64,000 nucleotides of DNA, from contig CAMOER010000010.1 of NCBI GenBank assembly GCA_946612455.1, forward strand, positions 1 to 64,000, read 5' to 3'. The first letter of the stretch is position 1. Each line of letters opens with the position of its first letter. Shown here piece by piece: positions 42,248-52,141 of this stretch. The notes under the pieces were generated by a model. That model saw only the letters and a list, made by a program, of their open reading frames with translations. It was not told the origin of the DNA and did no database searches. Both the position numbers and the translations under genes were made by a program. Origin of the DNA: UBA3305 sp002373555 (GTDB lineage: Bacteria; Bacillota; Clostridia; Lachnospirales; Lachnospiraceae).

Positions 42248-43078
42248 TCAGGCCGGGTGTCCGCCCCGCGCCGCCGTGGGCGGAAATCCTCTGTACTTCC
42301 GGAACATCCTGGAAAACGAATGCTGATCTTCGAATCCCAGCAGCTGCGCGATCTCCGCGACCGGCAGATCCGTCTCCCGCAGCATCCGCTCCGCCCGCTC
42401 GATCTTCTTCTCCAGAAGATAGTGCTTTGGTGATATGCCGTACTTCTCCCGGAAGATCCGCGACATATGGTTGGGATGGATGTGAAAATAGTCCGCCGCG
42501 TCCGAAAGCTTCAGCCGCTCGGTGTATTTGGCATCCAGATAGGAACGGATCCTGCCCGCGAGCGTCGTGCCGAGCTCCGTCCCCGCAATACCTCCGATCT
42601 CTTCCGTAAGATAAGACAGTACCGACATCAAACAGGCCTGGGAACGGAAATAATGCTGCAGGCTGTTTCCTTTCAGCACCGCGGCTGCCCGGATGATCTC
42701 CGCATATTTTTCTGTGTCGGCATGCCGCAGCACATACCGCTCCGGCGTTTTGTTCATGAGCCCTTCCACGACCGCATGGGCCCGCAGCCCTGTCATTCCC
42801 ATCCAGGAATATGACCACGGATCGCTCTTTGAGGCTTCATAATAGGAGACCTGGTCCGCGGGAATCATGAAGATATCGCCGGCACCGAGTGCAAAACATG
42901 TGCCGCCGATCTCCAGTCTTCCCCGCCCGCCTGTCACAAAATGGAACAGATGATACGGCCGCAGCGTCGGTCCGTAGAAATGCCCCGGCCGGCAGTCCTC
43001 AAAGCCGAACAGGATCGGTTCCATGTCCGAATTGTGCTTGACCGGCAGGTCATACGTGGTTTCGTAATATTCAATCAT
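42248..43078 (-). CDS. AraC-family transcriptional regulator
   Basis: 276 residues from the ATG at 43078, with GGGAG upstream. Cupin-like ligand-binding N-terminus (PYHLFHFVTGGRGRLEIGG, AGDIFMIPAD) and the double HTH at about 170-270 (LKLSDAADYFHIHPNHMSRI, AEIAQLLGFEDQHSFSRMFR). The divergent alpha-galactosidase gene is the likely target. Confidence 0.92.
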   Translation of the reverse strand: MIEYYETTYDLPVKHNSDMEPILFGFEDCRPGHFYGPTLRPYHLFHFVTGGRGRLEIGGTCFALGAGDIFMIPADQVSYYEASKSDPWSYSWMGMTGLRAHAVVEGLMNKTPERYVLRHADTEKYAEIIRAAAVLKGNSLQHYFRSQACLMSVLSYLTEEIGGIAGTELGTTLAGRIRSYLDAKYTERLKLSDAADYFHIHPNHMSRIFREKYGISPKHYLLEKKIERAERMLRETDLPVAEIAQLLGFEDQHSFSRMFRKYRGFPPTAARGGHPA

Positions 43079-43182
43079 CTTTTTCTCCCGTGATGCGCAT
43101 GCGAACGTCCGGTCATTTTCTCTGTCCGTGCCGGATCTCTGCCGCATACTGCCATAATCCCCTGTCCGTATTGTATCACCGG

Positions 43183-43210
43183 ATGTTAGAAAATGCCACA
43201 TTTATGTTAG
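43183..43210. promoter_or_regulatory. Direct repeats for AraC-type binding
   Basis: ATGTTAG at 43183-43189 and 43204-43210, exactly 21 bases apart, in the AraC/alpha-galactosidase divergent region. A candidate -10 (TACAAT, 43243-43248) for the galactosidase lies downstream with a poor -35, as for activator-dependent promoters. Confidence 0.6.
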
Positions 43211-43309
43211 GGAATCACATGGACTTGTCTGCCCCCGCGGCATACAATAACCATCGTAAGGGAACAAAAATCGCAATGATTTTCAAAAACAGTTCCGGAG
43301 GTCAACAAC

Positions 43310-45157
43310 ATGCAGTACCGGATCCGCAGAGACGGAAGCTTTGATATTTCCGGCTCCGAGATCAGTCTGACCGGATGCCTTCCCGCCGTGGACCGCATCC
43401 CGGTAAAGCCCGTAAAAATCCAGTCAGGATCGGATTCGATCCTGTACATACTCCCGGAAGGACAGCTGACGATCCGCTTCCGTACACCGGAGCCCGGCAT
43501 GCTTTCCGCCGAATGTACCGTCGACGGCCTGCCCGGCATCCGGGAACTCGATCTCATGGCAAATGCGCATACCGAAAACGTAAACCGCGTTTTTGTACAG
43601 GGCTTCGGCATGGAAGGTCCCTCCGGCTATTACGAAGGAAAGGACGAAATGCCGGTCTCTTACGGCATTTCAGCGCTTTGCGCGGAAAACAGCAGTCTGA
43701 TCCTGTTCACCGAAGATCATACCCGCTTCATCTCCCGTTTCCGGATCGGGAACGGCGAGCTTGCAGGCGGATTTCAGCTTGAGGGGACTGCCGGAAATCA
43801 CCTGCAGCTCCCGCCCGTTTTTATCAGAGAAAGCGGCGATCCCCGGACCGGTCTGCGTGCCTGTGCCGGACAGATCGCGGCAGCCATGCATGCACGGAAG
43901 ACCGCCGGACCGGCCTTTTTCTGGAGCAGCTGGTATTACCGGTACGAGACCATGGACCAGCAGACGCTAGAAGCGTATCTTGCGGGATTCCGGGAAACGC
44001 CCGGCCTGCCGTTCCGGTATATCGAACTGGATGCCGGCTACTGTCCGCATATCGGCGACTGGCTTACGCCCAATCACCGCTGGCCGGGCGGGCTGAGACA
44101 GGCTGCGGATACGATCCGTGAGAACGGTTTTCTGCCCGGCATCTGGATCGCCCCGTTCATCGTCGGCGATCATTCGGAGGTGTACAGGAACCATCCGGAC
44201 TGGATCCTCCGTGACAGGAACGGCGATCCGGTGATCATGCTCCGGAGCTATACCGAGCCGAAGCAGTGGGGCAATTCCGACTGCAACTATTTTGTCCTGG
44301 ACGCCAGTCATCCGGACGCATTCGCCTGGCTTACCGAAGTGTTCACCACACTGTATGCATGGGGTTTTCGCTTTTTCAAGACAGACTTCATGCTCTGGAA
44401 TATGCACGACAGTGCGGATGTAAGACGGTACGATCCGACGGTCACATCCGTCGAGGTCATCCGGAAAGTGCTCGGCATGGTGCGCGGGATCATCGGCGAA
44501 GACAGTTATCTCCTTACCTGTATCGCACCGTTCATGGCCTGTATCGGCAATGCCGACGGCATGCGGATCGCAGCCGACTGCGGTGCCCGGTGGGCGGAGC
44601 CTTTCGGTCCCGTCAACCTCCTGCAGGAGCTGCCTGCAGACAGTTATTTCAATCATGTTTTCTGGCAGAATGATCCGGATGCAATGATCATCCGGGATTT
44701 CGACACATTCCTGACCGACACGGAGGTGCAGAGCCTCGTACTGATGCAGGCACTCTCCGGCGGCGCGGTCAGTACATCGGATCCTGTGCATCTGATGTCG
44801 GAAAGCCGGAAGGAACTGCTCCGGTTCGTCATCCCGCACGGTGTGCATACGCCGGAGATCCTGACCGATCCGGAAGATCCGGCGCTGCTCATTCTGCTCC
44901 ACAGACTGCCGCAGGGAAATATCCTGTTCGTGCTCAACCGGGGACAGGATGTGCTTACTTACAAAACATCGCTTCCGGCGCTCTTCGGCCCGGAAACCCG
45001 GTATGTGTACAGATACTCTTCGGAAGCCGGATCTGAGACAGCTTCTGTCCCTGAAACGGACCTGTCCTGCGAACTGCAGGCACACGAATGCGCACTGTAT
45101 TTCATCACGGAAAAAGCGCTGACGCGCAGACCGGAAAACCTCTGGCTCTGGGGATGA
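43310..45157 (+). CDS. Alpha-galactosidase, GH36-like
   Basis: 615 residues, no signal peptide, so cytoplasmic. Melibiase TIM barrel from about 200: FFWSSWYYRYETM, then YIELDAGYCPHIGDW, FFKTDFMLWNM with predicted nucleophile D359, and MRIAADCGARW with predicted acid/base D423. N-terminal beta-sandwich and C-terminal beta domain flank it. Shorter than typical 720-residue GH36 enzymes, closer to clostridial small GH36 forms. Substrate probably melibiose or raffinose-type oligosaccharides. GGAGG precedes the start. Confidence 0.85.
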   Translation: MQYRIRRDGSFDISGSEISLTGCLPAVDRIPVKPVKIQSGSDSILYILPEGQLTIRFRTPEPGMLSAECTVDGLPGIRELDLMANAHTENVNRVFVQGFGMEGPSGYYEGKDEMPVSYGISALCAENSSLILFTEDHTRFISRFRIGNGELAGGFQLEGTAGNHLQLPPVFIRESGDPRTGLRACAGQIAAAMHARKTAGPAFFWSSWYYRYETMDQQTLEAYLAGFRETPGLPFRYIELDAGYCPHIGDWLTPNHRWPGGLRQAADTIRENGFLPGIWIAPFIVGDHSEVYRNHPDWILRDRNGDPVIMLRSYTEPKQWGNSDCNYFVLDASHPDAFAWLTEVFTTLYAWGFRFFKTDFMLWNMHDSADVRRYDPTVTSVEVIRKVLGMVRGIIGEDSYLLTCIAPFMACIGNADGMRIAADCGARWAEPFGPVNLLQELPADSYFNHVFWQNDPDAMIIRDFDTFLTDTEVQSLVLMQALSGGAVSTSDPVHLMSESRKELLRFVIPHGVHTPEILTDPEDPALLILLHRLPQGNILFVLNRGQDVLTYKTSLPALFGPETRYVYRYSSEAGSETASVPETDLSCELQAHECALYFITEKALTRRPENLWLWG

Positions 45158-45182
45158 CCGGCAGATAACAACGGTTTTAAAT

Positions 45183-45203
45183 CCCGGCAATGCTGCAGCC
45201 GGG
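45183..45203 (+). promoter_or_regulatory. Hairpin between alpha-galactosidase and binding-protein genes
   Basis: CCCGGC / GCCGGG stem with a 9-base loop about 35 bases before the binding-protein start. No T-run, so it is more likely an mRNA-stabilising element than a terminator. Confidence 0.5.
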
Positions 45204-45239
45204 GTCTGAAATAATATCTATATAAGGAAGGAAAGACAC

Positions 45240-46532
45240 ATGAAAAAAAGCAGAATCATTGCAGGCGGTCTTGCGCTTGTAATGGCATTCGGCCTGGCCG
45301 CCTGCGGAAGCAGCAGCCAGGGAAGCGCGGATGGCGGCGAAGCGTCCGGTGAGAAGGTCGCATTCACCATCTTCAACTCCAAGAACGAGATCCAGGAAAA
45401 TCTGGAAGAGGCTGCCGCGGCTTACGGCGAAGCCAACAATGTGGATATCGAGGTCTACTATTCTCAGGATACCGTAGCCGCACATCTGTCCACCCGTTAT
45501 GCATCCAATGAGCCTTACACCATCAGCATGGTAGACGCGAAGGATGTTTACTCGCTCGGAAAGGAATACGGATATGACATGTCCGGCGAGGAGTGGGTAA
45601 AAGATACCGATTATGCCATCACCGTAGATGACAAGGTCATCGGATTCCCGGTCTGTATCGAAGCCCGCGGCATTCTTTACAACGCCGATGCGATCAAGAA
45701 CACGACCGGCGAGGATTTCGATCCCTCCACGATCAAAACGCTGGACGATTTCAAGGCAGAACTCGACAAGCTTGTCGCTGCCGGCATGGAATCTCCTACG
45801 GCTGTTCTGAAGCCCGACTGGTCCCTGGCCGCGCATTACCTGCAGCAGGTGTATGAGGAGCATGCGGACGCAGAAGGATTCGTACAGGATCTCTATGCAG
45901 GAAATGTTGATCTGATGCAGGATGCGAAGTTCAACGCTCTGATGGACACCTTCGATGTTCTGAAGGAATACAACATGTTCAAGTCCGGCCCCATCTCCGT
46001 AGAAGACGAGCAGGTACATCAGGCACTCTCCGAGGGCCAGGATGCCTTCCAGTTCGGCGGATGCTGGGAGTGGAACGACATCATCGACTTCGAGTACACC
46101 GGCAACATCGGCATCATGCCCGTTCCGCAGAACCTCGATGACGAGTTCACCGGCAAGATCGTCGGCGGCGGCAGCAAATACTTCTATGTCGACAACAGCG
46201 AGTACACCACCGATGCACAGCGTGAAGAAGCCTGCAAGTTCCTGAACTGGTTCGCTTCCTCCGATGACGGCAAGAAGCTGGTCAGCGAGACCTGCGCCAT
46301 GGTATCTCCCTTCAAGAGCAACGATGTTCCCTGCGCGAACGATATCGGTGCCATTGTCAAGGAATATGCCGATGCCGGAAACATGATCCCCAACTATGAT
46401 TATGATCCGGATGATCATTATTCAAAGCTCGGTGCTGAAATGCAGAAATATCTTGCAGATCAGTGCACCAGAGAAGAGCTTGCAGCTGCGATCGAGGAAT
46501 ACTGGAAGACAGTAACACCCGTAGAGCACTAA
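45240..46532 (+). CDS. Carbohydrate ABC transporter substrate-binding lipoprotein
   Basis: 430 residues. Signal peptide with lipobox FGLAAC (C22), then a SBP_bac_1 domain (KVAFTIFNSKNEIQENLEEA; GFPVCIEARGILYNADAIK; EGQDAFQFGGCWEWND). Family 1 sugar-binding proteins feed two permeases of the MalFG type. None follow here: the next gene is prfA on the other strand. The neighbouring alpha-galactosidase suggests an alpha-galactoside ligand. Confidence 0.92.
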   Translation: MKKSRIIAGGLALVMAFGLAACGSSSQGSADGGEASGEKVAFTIFNSKNEIQENLEEAAAAYGEANNVDIEVYYSQDTVAAHLSTRYASNEPYTISMVDAKDVYSLGKEYGYDMSGEEWVKDTDYAITVDDKVIGFPVCIEARGILYNADAIKNTTGEDFDPSTIKTLDDFKAELDKLVAAGMESPTAVLKPDWSLAAHYLQQVYEEHADAEGFVQDLYAGNVDLMQDAKFNALMDTFDVLKEYNMFKSGPISVEDEQVHQALSEGQDAFQFGGCWEWNDIIDFEYTGNIGIMPVPQNLDDEFTGKIVGGGSKYFYVDNSEYTTDAQREEACKFLNWFASSDDGKKLVSETCAMVSPFKSNDVPCANDIGAIVKEYADAGNMIPNYDYDPDDHYSKLGAEMQKYLADQCTREELAAAIEEYWKTVTPVEH

Positions 46533-46558
46533 GCATAATTCACTCCCTTGGAAAAAAG

Positions 46559-46596
46559 TCCCGGCAGTACGTCATGCCAGAAACGTACTGCCGGGA
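46559..46596. terminator. Bidirectional terminator between binding protein and prfA
   Basis: A 14-bp stem TCCCGGCAGTACGT / ACGTACTGCCGGGA, followed by TTTCCTTTTTG on the plus strand and ACTTTTTTCC on the minus strand. Confidence 0.88.
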
Positions 46597-46631
46597 TTTC
46601 CTTTTTGTTATGCAATTGCGGTCCGGTCTTC

Positions 46632-47705
<1,074 letters not shown>

Positions 47706-47806
47706 ATATATCCCTTCTTTTCAGTCTGGCAGTGCAGACATCTTACTGTCCCATCACCATATTCTGTATGATATTAAAGGATCTGTCAGTCAAGTTACGC
47801 TGAAGT

Positions 47807-48054
47807 CTGTGCATTAATAAGCAGGAAAAAGAATTTAGGTCCTGCAATGTGCACAGAGAATACTGCATTTTTCAATTATGGTCAGTAACACAAGTTAAGT
47901 CTTGTATATTTTTACTGAAATTAGCTTGATTTTATCAAGTGAAGACTATTGTTTTCCATTTTCGGGAAAAGATTCAGGCCATAAACACTACGAATTTCTC
48001 AATCTGTGCACTTACAAAGACCATAAGCTGTACTCACCGGTCAAATAGTGCACA
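47807..48054. ncRNA. AT-rich, hairpin-dense intergenic region: candidate structured RNA or decayed element
   Basis: Five hairpins in 250 bases: CTGTGCATT/AATG..CACAG with inner GCAGG/CCTGC (47807-47856); TCAGTAA/TTACTGA with inner ACAAG/CTTGT (47882-47918); CTTGAT/ATCAAG (47925-47939); TTTTCC/GGAAAA (47952-47970); TGTGCACT/AGTGCACA with inner GACC/GGTC (48005-48054). The first and last share a TGTGCA motif. Base composition is far richer in A and T than neighbours, and no convincing reading frame is present. Strand and function are unknown. Confidence 0.4.
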
Positions 48055-48078
48055 AGCACAGAATAAAGCTCGTCTGAA

Positions 48079-48918
48079 TCATTGATTTCTCCTGCACATA
48101 ATGACGCGCGGATTGCCGCCCAGGTCTTTCAGGATCCGTATGTCCGCAAAGCCTGCTTCCGCGAACAGCTTCCCGACATTCTCCGCCTGGTCATATCCGA
48201 TCTCCAGGAAAATGCGCCCGCCGGGCGCAAGATACGCGCCGGCTTCCGCCGCCAGTCTCCTGTAAAAAACAAGTCCGTCCGTTCCGCCCGAAAGCGCGAT
48301 ATACGGATCATGATCCCGCACTTCCGGCATCAGTTCCCTGATCACTGCATCACGGATATACGGCGGATTGGCTGTGATCACGTCGAAACGCTCATCCGTA
48401 AAGGCGTCAAACAGATCGCCTTGAACAAATCTGATTTCCGGACAGCCGTTTAAAACTGCATTCTCCCGCGCAGCCGCCAGTGCCTCCTCCGAGATGTCCG
48501 ACGCTGTCACCTGGTCAAATGCACCCAGCTTTGCAAGGCTGACGGCAATGCAGCCGGAACCGGTGCACAGATCCAGAAGCGTGCCTTCCGCAGAGGCTTT
48601 CTCCAGCACCGCCTCGACCAGCGTCTCCGTGTCCGGCCGCGGAATAAGCGTCCTTTCATCGGAAATGAATTCCATGCCCATGAAATACGCCTTCCCGGTG
48701 ATATGCTGCAGCGGGATGCGTTCCGCGCGCCTGGCGATCAGATGCTCATATTTCGCCTTCATATCCGGATCAGCCAGTTCCGTTCCATGCAGGAACAGAT
48801 CCGATCGTGTCATTCCGGACACTTCTGAGAGCAGCAGGAAAGCATCCGTTTCCGCATCCGGAATGCCGGCGGCGCCCAGGACATTTCTGCCATAATTCAA
48901 TAGTTCGTAAATCTTCAT
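48079..48918 (-). CDS. prmC: Release factor glutamine methyltransferase
   Basis: 279 residues. HemK/PrmC layout: N-terminal helical domain, SAM loop LLDLCTGSGCIAVSLA and catalytic ITANPPYIRDAV. Methylates the glutamine of the GGQ motif in RF1 and RF2. Upstream of prfA on the same strand, as in most bacteria. Confidence 0.95.
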   Translation of the reverse strand: MKIYELLNYGRNVLGAAGIPDAETDAFLLLSEVSGMTRSDLFLHGTELADPDMKAKYEHLIARRAERIPLQHITGKAYFMGMEFISDERTLIPRPDTETLVEAVLEKASAEGTLLDLCTGSGCIAVSLAKLGAFDQVTASDISEEALAAARENAVLNGCPEIRFVQGDLFDAFTDERFDVITANPPYIRDAVIRELMPEVRDHDPYIALSGGTDGLVFYRRLAAEAGAYLAPGGRIFLEIGYDQAENVGKLFAEAGFADIRILKDLGGNPRVIMCRRNQ

Positions 48919-48947
48919 ACTATTCCACTGACACTGATCTGCTTACA

Positions 48948-49022
48948 GCACCGGCAGAAATCATCCTGACGGGAACTGTTCACCCCGTGCCCTGTTTCCG
49001 GCAGGATGATTTCTGCCGGTGC
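48948..49022. repeat. Long hairpin element, copy E
   Basis: 75-base hairpin centred at 48985 with arms GCACCGGCAGAAATCATCC and complement, one mismatch where the left arm reads CTGACGG instead of CTGCCGG. Shared core intact. Left flank ACA, right flank GTCACTTCC. Lies between DUF1385 and prmC genes. Confidence 0.87.
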
Positions 49023-49067
49023 GTCACTTCCAACAGCCTCCCCAGTCAGCACGTCACTTCCAACAGC
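49022..49067. repeat. Short direct repeat beside hairpin copy E
   Basis: CGTCACTTCCAACAGC occurs at 49022-49037 and again at 49052-49067. The repeat begins with the right flank of the hairpin family, so it may mark a further decayed copy or a slippage product. Confidence 0.6.
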
Positions 49068-49081
49068 ATCCTGTTCCGCTG

Positions 49082-49999
49082 TCAGAAATTCTCTTTTTCC
49101 CATGTTTCCCAGTCAAAGACCTTCTCCACCGCCGTGATCGCCACCTCGATCATATCATCCTCCGGCTCTCTGGTCGTCAGCTTCTGCAGAAGCAGCCCCG
49201 GCTTGCTGATCAGGTTGATCACCGCATTATCCGATCGTCCGGCCAGCCGCAGCACCTCATAGGAAATGCCGGCGATCGCCGGTACGAACACGATCCGGCT
49301 CAGCAGCCGCAGCAGCACATTGTCGAACTGCAGAAAAATAAACACGAGGATACTGACCAGCATGACGAACAGCAGGAAGCTGGTGCCGCAACGCTTATGC
49401 TCTCTGGAGCTCATCCGCACATTTTCCACCGTCAGCGGCAGACCGTGTTCCACACAGTTGATGCATTTGTGCTCCGCGCCGTGGTACATGAATGTCCGCC
49501 GGATATCCTCCATGAATGAGATCGCCCAGACATACAGCAGGAAGACAGCCAGACGGATGATGCCCTCGAGCAGAGAGATCACCAGCTTGCTCGCAATAAA
49601 ACGTTCAAAGAACCTGGCGGCGAACATCGGCAGCACCATGAAGATCGCGACCGCAAGCACGATCGATACCGCGACGGTCCCGCCCATCATCAGATTTTCC
49701 GATGCAGATCCGTCTTTCTTTTCCGTCTGTGCGTCCGGCGCCGTCTCCTCTTCATCCTCAAAGAAGCTGGCGGACCACATCAGCGTCTGCATCCCCAGCA
49801 CGAGGGAGTCCACGAAATTAAACACACCGCGGACAAACGGCAGCCCTTTAAAGCCGGTTTTGCTTCCGACGCCGTGAAACTCCTTTACTTCGACTTCGAT
49901 TTCCTTATCCGGCTTCCTGACAGCAACGGCGTAGCGGTCGCCGTTTTTCATCATGATCCCCTCAAGAACTGCCTGTCCGCCGATCCCGGACATTTTCAT
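49082..49999 (-). CDS. DUF1385 membrane protein
   Basis: 305 residues from the ATG at 49999, with GGAGG upstream. N-terminal signature GIGGQAVLEGIMMKNGDRYA, a hydrophilic linker, then four membrane helices (VLAVAIFMVLPMFA, FLLYVWAISF, FLLFVMLVSILVF) with conserved YHGAEHKCIN between. Found between rpmE and prmC in many Clostridia; function unknown. Confidence 0.9.
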   Translation of the reverse strand: MKMSGIGGQAVLEGIMMKNGDRYAVAVRKPDKEIEVEVKEFHGVGSKTGFKGLPFVRGVFNFVDSLVLGMQTLMWSASFFEDEEETAPDAQTEKKDGSASENLMMGGTVAVSIVLAVAIFMVLPMFAARFFERFIASKLVISLLEGIIRLAVFLLYVWAISFMEDIRRTFMYHGAEHKCINCVEHGLPLTVENVRMSSREHKRCGTSFLLFVMLVSILVFIFLQFDNVLLRLLSRIVFVPAIAGISYEVLRLAGRSDNAVINLISKPGLLLQKLTTREPEDDMIEVAITAVEKVFDWETWEKENF

Positions 50000-50035
50000 A
50001 TTCTGCCTCCGATAAACAGTTTCCAATACAACGAA

Positions 50036-50071
50036 AAGGGCTGAAGTCCGCGGATACAGACTTCAACCCTT
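50036..50071 (-). terminator. Terminator after rpmE
   Basis: Minus strand AAGGGTTGAAGTC / GACTTCAGCCCTT (one G-T pair, 13-bp stem, 10-base loop), followed by TTCG. Partial readthrough to the DUF1385 gene is likely. Confidence 0.75.
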
Positions 50072-50090
50072 TTTGTTTCCTGGCATCATC

Positions 50091-50291
50091 CTACTTCAGG
50101 CCATACTTACGATTGAATGCATCAATACGTCCGCGCGCTGCGGTAGCCTTCTGCTGTCCGGTATAGAACGGATGGCACTTGGAGCAGATCTCAACGTGGA
50201 TCTCCTGCTTTGTGGAACCGGTCACGAACTCATTGCCGCAGTTGCATGTAACCTTTGCCTGGTAGTACTTGGGCTGAATACTCTCCTGCAT
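50091..50291 (-). CDS. rpmE: 50S ribosomal protein L31
   Basis: 66 residues from the ATG at 50291 with GAGGTG upstream; an in-frame GTG three codons earlier is unlikely. Zinc-binding type A form: cysteines in VTCNCGNEF and EICSKCHPFYTG. The four cysteines are intact. Confidence 0.96.
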   Translation of the reverse strand: MQESIQPKYYQAKVTCNCGNEFVTGSTKQEIHVEICSKCHPFYTGQQKATAARGRIDAFNRKYGLK

Positions 50292-50383
50292 GATACTCAC
50301 CTCTCATATAAAGATATGCGGTCTCCCGCTAAGCGCCTTACGATTCGGGCCTCTGCGCGTCCGGTCATTGCACGCGCCATAAC

Positions 50384-50411
50384 AGTATACCACGAACGGC
50401 ATAAAAATCAA
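50384..50411 (-). promoter_or_regulatory. Promoter of rpmE
   Basis: Minus strand TTGATT (50406-50411), 16-base spacer, TATACT (50384-50389). The -35 overlaps the stop region of the GH43 gene. Confidence 0.6.
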
Positions 50412-52033
50412 GTGGAAATTTCAAAGTAATCAAAATCCGCGCACTTTTTATGAAACATCCGGTCGCAGCAGGTGATCCCTGCCATCGTTCCCGTAAATTC
50501 ACCGTATTTACAGTATTCATCGGAGAATTCCGAAGTGTCAAAGACAGGCCCGATCTTCCGGAATCCTTCTCCGTCATAGGCCCAGGACAGCTGCGTTTTT
50601 CTTCCGTCGATTTCGATCCGGAGCCGTACCGGACGGTCCTCTGCCGCCGTCCTCGTATCCGGCACATCGGTCTTCACGCCGTTCTCCACACGGATCACCG
50701 AAAGGGCCGGTGTGCCCAGCGTATCGCTGAAATATTTCCGCAGGAACAGATAATTCATGTTGTCATAGTACAGGATGATCCCGGCACTGTGCTGATAGCA
50801 TTCAGGCGTAAACTCCATTCTGGTCTCGCAGACCGCATGCACATCCGGCAGAATACGCGCCAGGAGGCTGACATGATGCAGCGAGCTGCCGGACTCCTGT
50901 CCGCGCATCCGCAGCCAGCCGGGCCGGGACTGCAGATCCGTAAACCGGTCTGCACAGATCCGCGGGGAATAGTAGCCGTTCCGCAGTTGCGGTTCATCAA
51001 AATCATCTCTTTCCGGAAGCATCTGCACTGGGTACGCCGGCAGACGGCTCTCTTCCGTATACTCCTGCGCCAGCTTTCCGCCGTATTTCTGCCTGAGCCA
51101 GCCGTCTTCCGTCCATTCCATCCGCGCAAGCGCAGCTTCCCGGCCCAGCGTGCAGCGAAGCTCCGGCAGGAAAGGTCTCGAACAGTGATACGCCAGATAG
51201 ACTTCGCCGGCTGCCGTCTCGATAAAACTGCCGTGCCCGGCTTTCTGCAGGTAGGTATCCGGATTATAATAACGCGGCTTCAGATGATCCGTATCCGCCT
51301 TTTCATCATGCTCTTCCGGCACGGACGTCAGGATCGGCCCGAAAGGATCGGCTTCATACGGCCCGAAAAGATTCTTCGATCTTGCCATGGTCACGCAGTG
51401 GTAATACCCCGTGCCGCCCTCGGCGCACATCAGATAATAATAACCGTTCCTTTTATAAAGATGCGGTCCTTCCAGGCAGCCGCGGTCCGTTGCGCCGTAC
51501 CATATGCGCACCGGCTGTCCGGCGACCGCTTTTTTCTCCGGCAGATATTCCGTCACGCTGATGGCGCCCGGCTTACGATAGCCGTCTCTCGTCTCCCATT
51601 CCAGGGAGCAGAGCCATTTCCGGCCGTCCTCATCGTGGAGCATCGAAGCATCAAAGCCGGCCGAGTGAAGATACACCGGTTCGCTCCACGGGCCTCTGAT
51701 ATCCGGCGCGGTGACCAGGAAATTATCGATATCAAAATATCTGGCATTCATGGAATTCATGACGCCGTAGACCAGATAGAACAGGCCTTCCTGTTCGCAG
51801 TAAGTCAGGCACGGCGCCCAGATCCCTTTGGAAGCCGGCAGACCGGTGAGCCGCACTTTTTCATCATCCGTCAGGATGTGCGTATAAAGTTCCCAGTGCT
51901 TCATATCCTTCGAATGATAGACCGGGACCCCGGGGAACCATTCGAAGCTCGAACAGGCAATATAGTAATCCTCCCCTGCGCGGCAGATGCAGGGATCGGC
52001 GTGAAAGCCGGTAAGGATGGGGTTTCTGATCAT
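50408..52033 (-). CDS. GH43 family glycosidase (beta-xylosidase/arabinofuranosidase type)
   Basis: 541 residues; ATG at 52033 preferred because AGAGGAG lies 9 bases upstream, with an ATG three codons earlier directly against it. Five-blade propeller: catalytic base in GFHADPCICRAGEDYYIA, SSFEWFPGVPVYHSKDMKHWE, GFDASMLHDEDGRKW and acid E in LEGPHLYKRNGYYYLM. A C-terminal DUF1349/beta-sandwich domain from about 340. No signal peptide, so it probably acts on imported xylo-oligosaccharides. Confidence 0.9.
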   Translation of the reverse strand: MIRNPILTGFHADPCICRAGEDYYIACSSFEWFPGVPVYHSKDMKHWELYTHILTDDEKVRLTGLPASKGIWAPCLTYCEQEGLFYLVYGVMNSMNARYFDIDNFLVTAPDIRGPWSEPVYLHSAGFDASMLHDEDGRKWLCSLEWETRDGYRKPGAISVTEYLPEKKAVAGQPVRIWYGATDRGCLEGPHLYKRNGYYYLMCAEGGTGYYHCVTMARSKNLFGPYEADPFGPILTSVPEEHDEKADTDHLKPRYYNPDTYLQKAGHGSFIETAAGEVYLAYHCSRPFLPELRCTLGREAALARMEWTEDGWLRQKYGGKLAQEYTEESRLPAYPVQMLPERDDFDEPQLRNGYYSPRICADRFTDLQSRPGWLRMRGQESGSSLHHVSLLARILPDVHAVCETRMEFTPECYQHSAGIILYYDNMNYLFLRKYFSDTLGTPALSVIRVENGVKTDVPDTRTAAEDRPVRLRIEIDGRKTQLSWAYDGEGFRKIGPVFDTSEFSDEYCKYGEFTGTMAGITCCDRMFHKKCADFDYFEIST

Positions 52034-52070
52034 TCTTTTCATCTCCTCTTATCGCTGGTCGGCATAGAGC

Positions 52071-52116
52071 AAACGGGGGCAGGTGTCTCTTCATGACGAA
52101 ATACCTGTCCCCGTTT
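52071..52116 (-). terminator. Terminator after yerC
   Basis: Minus strand AAACGGGGACAGGT / ACCTGCCCCCGTTT (14-bp stem with one mismatch, 18-base loop), tail GCTC. Separates yerC from the GH43 gene. Confidence 0.6.
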
Positions 52117-52141
52117 CAATATCCCGTGTTCCTTTTCTGTA

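Noticed and set aside
50450..52096. 548-codon plus-strand open frame opposite the GH43 gene
   Set aside because: Shadow of the GH43 coding strand; composition is Arg/His/Ile rich with no domain, no ribosome site, and the opposite frame has clear family motifs.
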